Shown here in pieces: positions 28,251-37,210 of a stretch of DNA of 64,000 bases. Where the stretch lies: NCBI GenBank assembly GCA_025361565.1, contig JANYKN010000028.1, positions 1 to 64,000 on the forward strand, given 5' to 3'. Under the pieces are notes generated by a model. It was given only the letters and a program-made list of their open reading frames with translations, searched no databases and was not told the origin of the DNA. Made by a program: the position numbers and the translations under genes. Origin of the DNA: Bacteroidota bacterium. GTDB taxonomy: Bacteria > Bacteroidota > Bacteroidia > Bacteroidales > NBLH01. The number at the start of each line of letters is the position of its first letter. Position 1 is the stretch's first letter.

Positions 28251-29999
28251 ATGTCTACATTTAAAGAAACAGGTTTACTTCCAGAAATACTGGAAGCGAT
28301 TGAAGCATTGGGTTTTGAAAATCCAACCCCTATCCAGGAAAAAGTAATTCCAGCATTAATAAATTCAACGAGTGATTTAATCGCCTTAGCCCAAACGGGT
28401 ACAGGTAAAACAGCAGCTTTTGGCCTGCCAATTATCAATCAGATTGATATGCAAATTCGCGAAGTTCAGGCCTTGGTTTTATGCCCAACCCGTGAGTTAT
28501 GTATGCAAATTACAAAAGATCTTGAAAGTTTTTCCACCAAGATGAGAGGTTTTAAAACAGTAGCAGTTTATGGTGGTTCAAGTATAACTACCCAACTTAG
28601 GGATTTAAAATCAGGTTGCCAGATTGTTGTTGGAACTCCTGGAAGAACGCTGGATTTGATTAAACGTAAAGCACTTAAGATAAATACCATCAAATTTTTA
28701 GTTCTTGACGAAGCTGATGAAATGCTAAATATGGGTTTCCAGGAAGATTTGGATGCCATTTTACAATCGAGCCCCGATACGAAACAAGTACTATTGTTTT
28801 CGGCCACTATGCCAAAAGAAATTCAGCGGATTGCAAAAAAATACATGAAAGATGCAGTTGAAATTTCTGTTGGAAAAAGAAATGCAGGTGCCGATAATGT
28901 TAGCCATGAATACTTTACAGTGAATGGACGCGACCGCTATGCTGCGCTTAAACGTATTGCAGATGTGAACCCCAATATTTATGGCATTGTTTTTTGTCGT
29001 ACCCGAATGGAAACCAAAGAAGTTGCAGACAAACTAATATCCGACGGCTATAATGCGGATGCTTTGCATGGCGATTTATCGCAAGCACAGCGCGACCAAG
29101 TTATGGGCCGTTTCAGATCTAAAAACCTACAGCTTTTGGTTGCTACCGATGTTGCTGCGCGTGGTTTGGACGTTAATGAGCTTACACACGTTATCAATTA
29201 CAATTTGCCCGACGATTTAGAAGCTTATGTTCACCGCAGTGGAAGAACAGGAAGAGCAGGTAAAACAGGTGTTTCTATTTTAATTATCCATAGCCGCGAA
29301 AGTAAAAAGATAAAAGAATTGCAACAAATGACCGGTAAAACCTTTACCAAAAAAATGGTCCCAGGTGGCAAAGAAATTTGCGAAAAGCAACTTTTCAACC
29401 TCATCGACAAATTTGAAAACATTGATATAAATGATGCCCAAATCGAATCATTTATGCCAGATATCTATAAAAAATTAGATTGGCTAAGCCGCGAAGATTT
29501 AATAAAAAGAATTGTTTCTGTAGAGTTTAACCGATTTGTTTCCTATTACCAGGATGCTCCGGATTTGAACCTTACCAGAACAGAATCAAGCGATTCAAGT
29601 GATTCAAGGGAGCAAAGAAGACAACGTGGTACTACTTTCTCAAGATTTTTTATTAATTTGGGATTAAGGGACAATGTGAATGTTTCAACTTTGATTGGTT
29701 ATTTAAACAGAAACCTCAAAGGGCAAAAAATTGAGATTGGAAAGGTGGAAATTATGAAAAAGTTTTCTTTCTTCGAAATGGATAAAATCTATGAAGATGA
29801 AGTACTTGCAGCATTTAAAAATGCAGATTTTGATGATAAAGAAGTTGTGATAGAATTATCGAAACCAGAACCAGTTGGAGCTAAAAAGTTTCAGGATGAG
29901 CCAACTGACAGGAGAAAAAGGTACAACAACGAATCTTCTTCAAAAGAAAGCAGATTCAAGGACAAGAAAAAATTTGGAGCACGCTCTTATAGAAACTAA
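28251..29999 (+). CDS. DEAD-box ATP-dependent RNA helicase with DbpA-type RNA-binding domain
   Basis: 582 residues. All helicase motifs are present: Q-motif FENPTPIQEKVIP, Walker A AQTGTGKT, PTRELCMQI, GTPGRTLD, DEAD, SAT, and HRSGRTGRAGKTG. After the two RecA lobes, a helical extension leads to a DbpA/CsdA RNA-binding fold (about 460-535, FSRFFINLGLRDNVNVSTLIGYL), then a basic, Ser/Arg-rich tail. It most likely acts in ribosome assembly and in unwinding RNA in the cold. It is 6 bp upstream of a small membrane-protein gene, which starts with a terminator-like hairpin. Confidence 0.95.
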   Translation: MSTFKETGLLPEILEAIEALGFENPTPIQEKVIPALINSTSDLIALAQTGTGKTAAFGLPIINQIDMQIREVQALVLCPTRELCMQITKDLESFSTKMRGFKTVAVYGGSSITTQLRDLKSGCQIVVGTPGRTLDLIKRKALKINTIKFLVLDEADEMLNMGFQEDLDAILQSSPDTKQVLLFSATMPKEIQRIAKKYMKDAVEISVGKRNAGADNVSHEYFTVNGRDRYAALKRIADVNPNIYGIVFCRTRMETKEVADKLISDGYNADALHGDLSQAQRDQVMGRFRSKNLQLLVATDVAARGLDVNELTHVINYNLPDDLEAYVHRSGRTGRAGKTGVSILIIHSRESKKIKELQQMTGKTFTKKMVPGGKEICEKQLFNLIDKFENIDINDAQIESFMPDIYKKLDWLSREDLIKRIVSVEFNRFVSYYQDAPDLNLTRTESSDSSDSREQRRQRGTTFSRFFINLGLRDNVNVSTLIGYLNRNLKGQKIEIGKVEIMKKFSFFEMDKIYEDEVLAAFKNADFDDKEVVIELSKPEPVGAKKFQDEPTDRRKRYNNESSSKESRFKDKKKFGARSYRN

Positions 30000-30005
30000 G
30001 TTTAA

Positions 30006-30302
30006 ATGAACAAACAAATCTATCAAAAGGCCAGTTATTCTTTATATCTGGCCTTTTCTTCAATATTTCTGATGATAGCTATTCTATTTCTACAAATCAA
30101 ATGGATGATGGTTGGTGGATTATTTATAAGTTTTATCCTAGCAGTGGCTTCGGTTATTTTTGGAATTATAAGCCTTAGATTTATTGGCAAAAACGAAGAT
30201 AAATTCAGAGGTGAATCTATGTCATGGATAAGTATTTGTCTGGGAGTGCTCGCATTAATGGGCAGCTTGCCTTTTGTGCTTGCTTTTTTATTTGCAGTCT
30301 AA
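30006..30302 (+). CDS. Small integral membrane protein, three to four TM segments
   Basis: 98 residues, unrecognised. Hydrophobic segments at about 11-30, 34-57 and 75-96, with a short polar loop (GKNEDKFRGESM) before the last. The tail resembles small Bacteroidota membrane proteins of the DUF4190 kind, but I cannot place it. It starts 6 bp after the helicase, so translation is probably coupled. Codons 7-18 lie within a strong hairpin (30025-30057). Confidence 0.65.
   Translation: MNKQIYQKASYSLYLAFSSIFLMIAILFLQIKWMMVGGLFISFILAVASVIFGIISLRFIGKNEDKFRGESMSWISICLGVLALMGSLPFVLAFLFAV
30025..30057 (+). terminator. Terminator-like hairpin inside the start of the small membrane-protein gene
   Basis: AAAAGGCCAG and CTGGCCTTTT form a perfect 10-bp stem with a 13-nt loop, 25 nt after the helicase stop. 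The stem ends in a T-run. It lies inside codons 7-18 of the following reading frame and could act as terminator or attenuator for the helicase message. Confidence 0.55.
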
Positions 30303-30378
30303 AATCATTTTAGGCTTGGTTAGCGATTTTCCAACTTGATAACTATTAGAAAATAAAAAATCAAATAATAGTCAAAAT

Positions 30379-30909
30379 TTAAGTACTTCCATTCAAGGTA
30401 TTCCAAAGTCTTTTCAAAATAGGTTTATTATTGGCTATGTTTACCAAATGAAAATGACCTTTAACTATCTTAATTAAACGACATTTTACAGTTCCGGCAT
30501 GTAGAAATTTTTGTTTTTGCCAACCTAAAGCTTCCACTGAGTGCTCGTTTCCATAACAATCGGCGACAATCATTTCATATTCTTTAGTTGCTTCCGAATG
30601 GCCGGTATTTGGATTGTATTCCCGATCTGTAGTAATATTCATTTTTACAAACCTGAAATCATAAATTTCCCCCAATTTATAGTATGGATGTTCCGGTTCA
30701 AAAGAAAGTTTGCCCTGGCAATCAAGTCGCACTACCTGAACTTTTATCATTTGCCCGGGAACTAAATTGTAGTTTTGATAATATATTGCAGGTATTAAGT
30801 ATTTCTCATTATATTTATCTTCATAGGCTTGGTATTCCTCATCAACCATAATGTTTTTCAGGTAACGGAATTCATATATTTCTCCTTCGATATATTTCCC
30901 TTTTGACAT
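30379..30909 (-). CDS. Unrecognised two-repeat protein, possibly OB/S1-like
   Basis: 176 residues with no signal peptide. The sequence is an internal duplication: GEIYEFRYLK near residue 9 is repeated as GEIYDFRFVK near residue 81. Each is followed about 40-70 residues later by a beta-rich segment (GQMIKVQVVRLDCQGKLSF, then GTVKCRLIKIVKGHFHLV). The V-x-G-x-x-x-x-V-x-V pattern resembles S1/OB-fold strands, so an RNA-binding role is possible but unproven. It is alone: convergent with the small membrane protein and 145 bp from the protease gene. Confidence 0.6.
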   Translation of the reverse strand: MSKGKYIEGEIYEFRYLKNIMVDEEYQAYEDKYNEKYLIPAIYYQNYNLVPGQMIKVQVVRLDCQGKLSFEPEHPYYKLGEIYDFRFVKMNITTDREYNPNTGHSEATKEYEMIVADCYGNEHSVEALGWQKQKFLHAGTVKCRLIKIVKGHFHLVNIANNKPILKRLWNTLNGST

Positions 30910-31054
30910 AGCCCTCTATGAAGTATTTAAACGTCTGTTTCTACATTATACGTATTTTTTCCAAAAAGGTTTCGACTACAATTAAAGTATATACTTCAAT
31001 TGGAATCTAATCGAGAAGATTATTATCAATAAACAATTATATTGCAAATGCCAA

Positions 31055-32671
31055 TTACTTATTCAATACTTCAATTGCTTTTTTCAAAGTATTGTCCACT
31101 TCCATCATCACAGGATAAAATCCTTCATTATTAACTATATTACGGCAGATATAGGCATATAAATGGGTTTTTATCAATCTTTCTGATTCATTAAGATCTT
31201 TAACCTTTGGATTAATACCATTCTTGTGGATATATATTAAAAAATCGGAAAATATATTTCTGGCTTGCAAGTATTTAACTATTTCTTTATAATCTTTTAA
31301 CTTGATAAGTTTAGCCCTGTTTTGATTTGAAAAATTAATAGCATAATTATAAATTAACGCTTTTTGTGATACTTGCCTAAAAAAAGCATTTACACCAGCA
31401 GTATCAGCAGGAACAAACACATCGGGCATTATCCCTCCACCTCCATAGACTGTTTTGCCACCTTTGGTTACGAATTTTAGCGAATCGGCAAATTGAGTAC
31501 TATCAACATTTTCAAACTCTCCATGCTCATAACGCTTCATCAGGTCGTGGTCATATTCCATTACGCCATTTGTGTATGATTTTTGAATACAGCGCCCAGT
31601 TGGAGTATAGTATCTTGCAATAGTTAACCGAATAGCTGAGCCATCGCGAAAATAAGTTGGCTCCTGAACAAGCCCTTTTCCATATGAACGACGACCAATT
31701 ATAACACCACGATCGTTATCCTGAATTGCCCCAGCAACAATTTCACTTGCAGATGCCGACCAAGAATCAATTAAAACAGCTAATTTTTCATCTTCAAATA
31801 TGCCCTTACCAGTAGCTTTATAGTCGGTTCTAGGTCTTGATTTTCCCTGAGTATACACAATGAGTTCATTTTCCTTCAAAAATTCATCAGCAATACTAAT
31901 CGCAGCATCGAGATAACCTCCACCATTTGAACGGAGATCGAGAATCATTTTTTTCATTCCCTGTTTTTTAAGTTTATCTACAGCTTGCTTAAATTCATCA
32001 TAGGTGGTTCTTGCAAAAGCACTAATCTTTATATATCCAATAGTTTCATTAACCATATAAGAAACATCAATGCTATATAATGGAATTTTATCACGGATTA
32101 TTTCAAAGCTTAGCAAGCCAGCAAAACCAGGTCTTACAACACTAATCTTTACTTTAGAACCTTGTTCTCCTTTTAATTTATGAATAACCATTTCATTGGT
32201 GATTTTTTTTCCAACAAAAATAGAATCATTTATTCTAACTATCTTATCCCCGGCTAGCACACCCACTTTTTCTGAAGGACCACCCGAAACGGTATTAATT
32301 ACCAAAACAGTATCGTTCAATATATTAAACTGAACACCAATTCCATCAAAATTTCCTTCAAGTGGTTCATTGACACTTTGCAAATCCTGAGCAGGAATAT
32401 AAATTGTATGAGGATCAAGCTGTTCCAATATTAATGGAATAGATTTTTCTATAAGTTTATCTTTTTGAACTGTATCAACATAATCGCTTTCAATTAGATT
32501 TAAAATAAAATCGAGTTTATTGGGCTCTGATTTGAAAATGAGCCCATTTGAATCGCTTGTATGTAACCTACTTCCTAGAAAGATTCCAAGACCTAATACT
32601 ACTGCCAATACCAATGGAGTATAAATGCTACGGATTGAGTTTTGGAATTTTGAATTATTTTCTGATGCCAT
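31055..32671 (-). CDS. S41-family C-terminal processing peptidase
   Basis: 538 residues. An N-terminal membrane anchor (about 13-32) is followed by a helical region, a PDZ domain (about 95-180, FDGIGVQFNILNDTVLVINTVSGGPSEKVGV) and the S41 protease core. The core holds DLRSNGGGYLDAAISIADEFL, the nucleophile Ser in DSWSASASEIVAG and Lys in RRSYGKGLVQEP. A 130-residue C-terminal helical domain completes it. It acts in the periplasm on C-termini of envelope proteins. It is cotranscribed in direction with the dCMP deaminase (230 bp gap), an association common in Bacteroidota. Confidence 0.93.
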   Translation of the reverse strand: MASENNSKFQNSIRSIYTPLVLAVVLGLGIFLGSRLHTSDSNGLIFKSEPNKLDFILNLIESDYVDTVQKDKLIEKSIPLILEQLDPHTIYIPAQDLQSVNEPLEGNFDGIGVQFNILNDTVLVINTVSGGPSEKVGVLAGDKIVRINDSIFVGKKITNEMVIHKLKGEQGSKVKISVVRPGFAGLLSFEIIRDKIPLYSIDVSYMVNETIGYIKISAFARTTYDEFKQAVDKLKKQGMKKMILDLRSNGGGYLDAAISIADEFLKENELIVYTQGKSRPRTDYKATGKGIFEDEKLAVLIDSWSASASEIVAGAIQDNDRGVIIGRRSYGKGLVQEPTYFRDGSAIRLTIARYYTPTGRCIQKSYTNGVMEYDHDLMKRYEHGEFENVDSTQFADSLKFVTKGGKTVYGGGGIMPDVFVPADTAGVNAFFRQVSQKALIYNYAINFSNQNRAKLIKLKDYKEIVKYLQARNIFSDFLIYIHKNGINPKVKDLNESERLIKTHLYAYICRNIVNNEGFYPVMMEVDNTLKKAIEVLNK

Positions 32672-32757
32672 ATTTTTTGTTGGAATAAATGATTTTTATA
32701 AACTATTCATTTGATTTTCAATACTATTTACTGAATTCTTAATCATAAAATTTGTTT

Positions 32758-32765
32758 CAAAAATA
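32758..32765 (-). promoter_or_regulatory. -7 element for the S41 peptidase
   Basis: TATTTTTG on the minus strand, an exact TAnnTTTG match about 87 bp before the ATG at 32671. Confidence 0.5.
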
Positions 32766-32900
32766 GTAAAAAGAATTAAAAGGAATTCTATATTATTTAA
32801 ATAGAACCATTTACCTTAAATTCATAAACTAAATTTGACTTCCTTCTACAAAATTAATTTTAAAATGTATTTCTAATTAGTCATTATTTAACCAATAGGC

Positions 32901-33320
32901 TTAATCGGAATGTATTACTTCAATTCCAGCACGCTCCAAGAGCCGGAGGCCATCTTCAAGCCTGTATTTTTCGGTAAAAACTACCCTGTTTATTCCTGCC
33001 TGTATTATCAATTTTGCACATTCCAAACAAGGCGAAGAAGTTACATATAACGTAGAACCATCGCTGCTATTGTTTGATTTTGCCACTTTGGTAATGGCAT
33101 TGGCTTCGGCATGCAACACATAAGCTTTGGTTTTGTCATTTTCATCTTCACAATTATTTTCAAAACCCGATGGTGTTCCGTTATATCCATCCGAAATAAT
33201 CATTTTATCTTTTACTAGCAAAGCACCTACTTTTCTGCGCTTGCAATATGAATTCTCAGCCCAGATTTTGGCCATATCCAGATACCTGCGATCCAATAAT
33301 TCTTGTTTAGTATCAATCAT
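32901..33320 (-). CDS. dCMP deaminase (ComEB-like)
   Basis: 139 residues, cytidine/deoxycytidylate deaminase fold. The zinc site is HAEANAI (with the proton-shuttling Glu) and SSPCLECAKLI. The opening WAENSYCKRRKVGALLVKD and DGYNGTPSGFENNCED fit dCMP deaminases. It makes dUMP for thymidylate synthesis. It starts one base after the stop of the lipoprotein gene upstream, so it is the end of a three-gene operon with two envelope proteins. Confidence 0.9.
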   Translation of the reverse strand: MIDTKQELLDRRYLDMAKIWAENSYCKRRKVGALLVKDKMIISDGYNGTPSGFENNCEDENDKTKAYVLHAEANAITKVAKSNNSSDGSTLYVTSSPCLECAKLIIQAGINRVVFTEKYRLEDGLRLLERAGIEVIHSD

Positions 33321-33321
33321 T

Positions 33322-34134
33322 TTAATTATAATCTATATCGTTATAATAACTCATTCCCGAAACGGCAACTATCGTATCAGAATCCGATCGATATACCTTT
33401 CGCTGCCACATAGCCACCCCTGTAACCTGGTTATATTCAAAATCATTTGCTTTTACCACTATTTTTAAACCGGAACCTGTAGCAGGAACTGATATACTAT
33501 AATCACCACCTGTGTTAGTAACCTCCTGTTTTACTGTAGATTCATAAAATAAACTTAAAATTTCGCCATCGCCGCTGTGGTTTACATAATTGATTAACTG
33601 ACCCGGTTCAATAATTGAACTAACCTGTAAACCAGGTGGAGCAATTTCAAGTCCAGGGCTTGTAATATCTAAATCGGCAAAAATACGACCTGAAATAGTT
33701 GCTGTCCCTGATCCGCTCAATGGAAACAAAACTACCATGGTAGCAGCATTCCTAAGGTTTTCTGTATCATATCCTGTATCTATTCTTGCTGTTAGATCAA
33801 CAATAAGATTGGCTGTTGTATAATTTGAATGCCTGATATGAACAGCGGTAACACCGGCTGCCAGATTATTAAATGTAGCAAGACCATTTTCATCTGTTAC
33901 CGAATTGTAAATACTATCATTCATAACAACTGAAACTATTGTACCATCAATTAAATCTGAAGATTTGAAACTGGAATTTCCTGCTAAAACTACCAAAACA
34001 GTATAGCGCACCGTAGTTCCTTTTAAGCTATCAACAATCGGCAAATTCTCCTTTTTGCAAGATCCATAGAGGAACAATACAATAAAGAAAAGAAATCCGA
34101 TTTTGGCCGAATACCAAAAATTGTTCGAGATCAT
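33322..34134 (-). CDS. Lipoprotein with Ig-like/carboxypeptidase-regulatory-like domains
   Basis: 270 residues with a lipobox FLYGSC (Cys26). Two beta-sandwich repeats are likely: about 40-140, with the hallmark SVTDENGLATFNNLAAGVTAVHI, and about 145-265, with ISGRIFADLDI and GGDYSISVPATGSG. Such domains are seen in surface proteins; function unknown. It lies 7 bp after the beta-barrel-like protein gene and one base before the dCMP deaminase. Confidence 0.7.
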   Translation of the reverse strand: MISNNFWYSAKIGFLFFIVLFLYGSCKKENLPIVDSLKGTTVRYTVLVVLAGNSSFKSSDLIDGTIVSVVMNDSIYNSVTDENGLATFNNLAAGVTAVHIRHSNYTTANLIVDLTARIDTGYDTENLRNAATMVVLFPLSGSGTATISGRIFADLDITSPGLEIAPPGLQVSSIIEPGQLINYVNHSGDGEILSLFYESTVKQEVTNTGGDYSISVPATGSGLKIVVKANDFEYNQVTGVAMWQRKVYRSDSDTIVAVSGMSYYNDIDYN

Positions 34135-34141
34135 AATTGAT

Positions 34142-35299
34142 TTATTTAAATTTCTTAATGAAAAAATCTCTATTGAAATGGATATAAAACATATACCAAT
34201 AATCTAAGTAATAATTGTATAAATCAAAATAGGTTTCAACCCCTGCACCAATGTCAAGGCCTTTGAGCATATTTTTTTCAAACATCAGCCTGCTTGTAAT
34301 AAGTGCCCTTTGTGGTTCAACATGATCTTCATAAACGGTTGAGGCCGACTGAAAAATCGGATCACCATGCGCACTGAGATAAAAATCTCCAAACCAATGA
34401 GCTATACTCAAATCGAAATAACTGGCTTTGACAGTGGCACTTGAATATAGGCCATAACCCCGAATATAAGGCAATTGATGGTCTGACGATTGATCTTTAA
34501 ACGATACATAAAAACTCTCAATACTTACCGATTTTATAAAAGCACTAACAGGATTGTAGCAATAATTTAAACCAATTGCATAATTATTCAGGGTTGTCAC
34601 GCTTTTTGTAGTTTCGTTAATTTGCCCACCGTGGTGCACAAACAGAATCTGCAGTGGAATTGAAAGGCTGTGTAATTTATGTTGGCCATTCAGAAAAAAC
34701 CTATTTGAAATGCCCGCCGTAAAAATTTCTTGCTTACTATCACCCTTAAAAATAAATTGCTGCCAGTTGACCCAAATATCACCTTTGTAATACTTTGTAT
34801 TAAACAAAAACTGCAATCCATTTTCAACATTATCGGTAAAGAAATACTCGTATTTAAATATCGGTTCAATTAATTCGTGATTGGCAGTGCCATTTAGTGT
34901 ACCAATTACAATTTCGGTCGATTTACCAGCTTGATAATGGAAACTCAAAGTTGGCAAAACTTTTGTAAATTGATCAATTCCAGAATATTTTAAAAAGTGC
35001 GCTCCTACTTCTATCCTGGCATTTTTTGCAGGAAAATAAACCAATTTTGGATTTATAAAATATCCAATTAATGTATATCCCTGAACAATATCATTAAAAT
35101 ATTCATCATTTTTTAAAAAATTGGAATTTTCAATCCTGAATTCAAGGGAATTAATTTTAGCTGTATCAATTTGTAAATTTCTATAAAATGAAGTAGGATA
35201 ATACTGAGCAAAAACATGGTTATTAATCAGCAAAAAAACCAAAAAAATTAATGTTTTGAGGCTATTTATAGGCGGAAATCGTTTTGTCAGGTTATTCAT
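34142..35299 (-). CDS. Putative outer-membrane beta-barrel protein
   Basis: 385 residues with a signal peptide ending VFAQ (about residue 32). The mature protein has many short alternating, aromatic-rich segments (FKYEYFFTDNVENGLQFLFN, YKGDIWVNWQQFIF), as in outer-membrane barrels, and ends HFNRDFFIKKF. No family is recognised. It starts the operon with the 33322-34134 lipoprotein; the pair may form a surface complex. Confidence 0.65.
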   Translation of the reverse strand: MNNLTKRFPPINSLKTLIFLVFLLINNHVFAQYYPTSFYRNLQIDTAKINSLEFRIENSNFLKNDEYFNDIVQGYTLIGYFINPKLVYFPAKNARIEVGAHFLKYSGIDQFTKVLPTLSFHYQAGKSTEIVIGTLNGTANHELIEPIFKYEYFFTDNVENGLQFLFNTKYYKGDIWVNWQQFIFKGDSKQEIFTAGISNRFFLNGQHKLHSLSIPLQILFVHHGGQINETTKSVTTLNNYAIGLNYCYNPVSAFIKSVSIESFYVSFKDQSSDHQLPYIRGYGLYSSATVKASYFDLSIAHWFGDFYLSAHGDPIFQSASTVYEDHVEPQRALITSRLMFEKNMLKGLDIGAGVETYFDLYNYYLDYWYMFYIHFNRDFFIKKFK

Positions 35300-35552
35300 T
35301 TATTAAATATTTTCCATCTTTTTTATAAGAATAAAACCAAACTTTGTTTTAATTAGCCTATCAAGCTTTAATTGAGACAAAAATACTCAGTTTTTTTTAG
35401 TATCCCTAATTTTAAAAGGCTGTGGCAATTTTTATTCAAATATCGTCATTTAAAACAATCCTGGTAGAATGCAATATTAATAGTTCAGGCATAAAAACAA
35501 ACATGGTATATTATGGTGCGATTCAGATAAAATTACATCATTAACTTATATC

Positions 35553-36338
35553 TCAATTTTTAGCAGAGGAACTCTTTTTTGTTTTCCTAATTTTAATCTT
35601 CTTTTTAAAAATGCTATTTTCAAACTCTTCCCTACCCACCATATCATTTAAGATAATCAATTTCTGCCAAACCTTTCGGCTTAACCCGGAACTTAGATCT
35701 TCAATTTCATTTACGGTTTTTACAACTACTTCGGTAGGTAAGCTTTGGGCATACAAAGCAGCCACTTTACCAATCAGCGAAAAAGCCTCAGAACAATAAT
35801 CAAGATATCGCTGCAGTTCAAAGGTATCTAATTCACGATTAGGTGAATTTTGAGTATTATTCCCATGATCTTCATGCATGCCGGGATCCTTGGTTAATTG
35901 ATGCATATCAATTACATGCGCAATAACCCTAAGTTCATTTAAAAACTTAGAAGCTTTGTGACGTTTTACCCTGGTTTCGATAGTTATCATAAAAAAGATG
36001 GCAGCACCTATTAATACCAACTCGTTAAACAAAGCTTCGCTTGTAGTAATGATTATACTAAGTGTTTTAACATCATTATTAAAATCGATTTGAGTAAAAC
36101 TGAAGAAAATACCTCCAATAGCGATACAAATTACGAAATAGGAAAAAAAACGGAGCGTTAGATGTGGCTTCGAAATCCATTCGATATTCTTTTTACTTTC
36201 TTTTGCAATTATTAAAAAATCATTGATCACAAGCCTTAAGCCGGAATCGGGAAACCTGTCAGAAATACGCTTTTCAAGTCGTTCCAGTGTAACGATAATT
36301 TTATAATAATCAAGACTAATATTTCGTTTTTTCTTCAT
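35553..36338 (-). CDS. Membrane protein of unknown function, two TM segments
   Basis: 261 residues. A basic start (MKKKRN) and helical N-terminal region are followed by TM segments at about 66-85 and 103-124. A long helical cytoplasmic region carries AKFLNELRVIAHVIDMHQL and ELDTFELQRYLDYCSEAFSLIGKVAALYAQ. It ends with a highly basic tail. I do not recognise a domain. It is divergent from the HD hydrolase gene. Confidence 0.65.
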   Translation of the reverse strand: MKKKRNISLDYYKIIVTLERLEKRISDRFPDSGLRLVINDFLIIAKESKKNIEWISKPHLTLRFFSYFVICIAIGGIFFSFTQIDFNNDVKTLSIIITTSEALFNELVLIGAAIFFMITIETRVKRHKASKFLNELRVIAHVIDMHQLTKDPGMHEDHGNNTQNSPNRELDTFELQRYLDYCSEAFSLIGKVAALYAQSLPTEVVVKTVNEIEDLSSGLSRKVWQKLIILNDMVGREEFENSIFKKKIKIRKTKKSSSAKN

Positions 36339-36363
36339 CTATTCACATCCAAATTGTGAATAG

Positions 36364-36371
36364 CAAATATA
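36364..36371 (-). promoter_or_regulatory. -7 element (TATATTTG) for the two-TM protein
   Basis: An exact match on the minus strand, 26 bp before the ATG at 36338. Confidence 0.55.
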
Positions 36372-36486
36372 ATCAAAGATCTTTACATACTTATAATCAT
36401 TGGATTGTTCATTTTAACTTTATGTTTCTGGTTTCAATTTAAATTTTAAAAGATTACAATTGCTGATAAAACATTAACTTTACCTA

Positions 36487-36494
36487 TATATTTG
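36487..36494 (+). promoter_or_regulatory. -7 element (TATATTTG) for the HD hydrolase
   Basis: An exact match 32 bp before the ATG at 36526. This gene and the divergent membrane protein each have their own element in the same intergenic region. Confidence 0.55.
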
Positions 36495-36525
36495 GGCTAA
36501 TTTATTTTATAACTTATTTACAATT

Positions 36526-37104
36526 ATGAATTCTGAATTGAATAACTGGGACAGGGAAAAATATCTTAAAGCCTGGTATTTTGCGAGCATTCGCCATACC
36601 GGACAAAAATATGGAAGTCATGAAGAAGGTGTGCAGATTGATTACTTAACCCATTTAGGCAAAGTCAGCATGGAGGTTATTTGGGCAATTGGCCAATCCA
36701 ATGAGCCTTATCACGCAGATTTAGCCGTACAATGTGCTATTTTGCATGATACAATTGAAGATACATCCACAACCTATGAAGAGTTGAATTCCCTATTCGG
36801 CAATCAAGTGGCTGATGGTGTGCTTGCATTGACAAAGAATGAAAAACTCGCAACTAAAAAGGAACAAATGCTTGACAGTTTATTACGTATTAAACAACAG
36901 CCAAAAGAAATTTGGATGGTAAAAATGGCCGATCGTATTTCAAATTTGCACCAACCTCCATATTATTGGGATGATAATAAAATTTGCAGCTATATAGAAG
37001 AAGCAAAGCTGATCCATGAAAATTTATATGTAGCAAATGAAGAACTAGCAAACCGGCTTGAAGAAAAAATTGAACGATATAAAATTTTCATCACTCCAAA
37101 ATAA
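36526..37104 (+). CDS. Small SpoT-like HD-domain (p)ppGpp hydrolase
   Basis: 192 residues: a single HD domain as in small alarmone hydrolases and animal MESH1. Expected ligands are His43 (YLTHLGKV), His74-Asp75 with Glu78-Asp79 in ILHDTIEDT, and a later Asp in MVKMADRISNLHQPP. The IRHTGQKYG opening is also family-typical. There is no synthetase, TGS or ACT domain. It would remove 3'-pyrophosphate from (p)ppGpp or act on NADPH, as reported for MESH1. It stands alone with its own promoter. Confidence 0.85.
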   Translation: MNSELNNWDREKYLKAWYFASIRHTGQKYGSHEEGVQIDYLTHLGKVSMEVIWAIGQSNEPYHADLAVQCAILHDTIEDTSTTYEELNSLFGNQVADGVLALTKNEKLATKKEQMLDSLLRIKQQPKEIWMVKMADRISNLHQPPYYWDDNKICSYIEEAKLIHENLYVANEELANRLEEKIERYKIFITPK

Positions 37105-37210
37105 CATTAGAATCGAAATCTTGAATTTTTGAAAAATATTTGCAGCAAAAATGTAGTTGTTCTGAACAAAATTGCTAAATTGCGCAAAAGAAACAGATAA
37201 TTATAAAATT

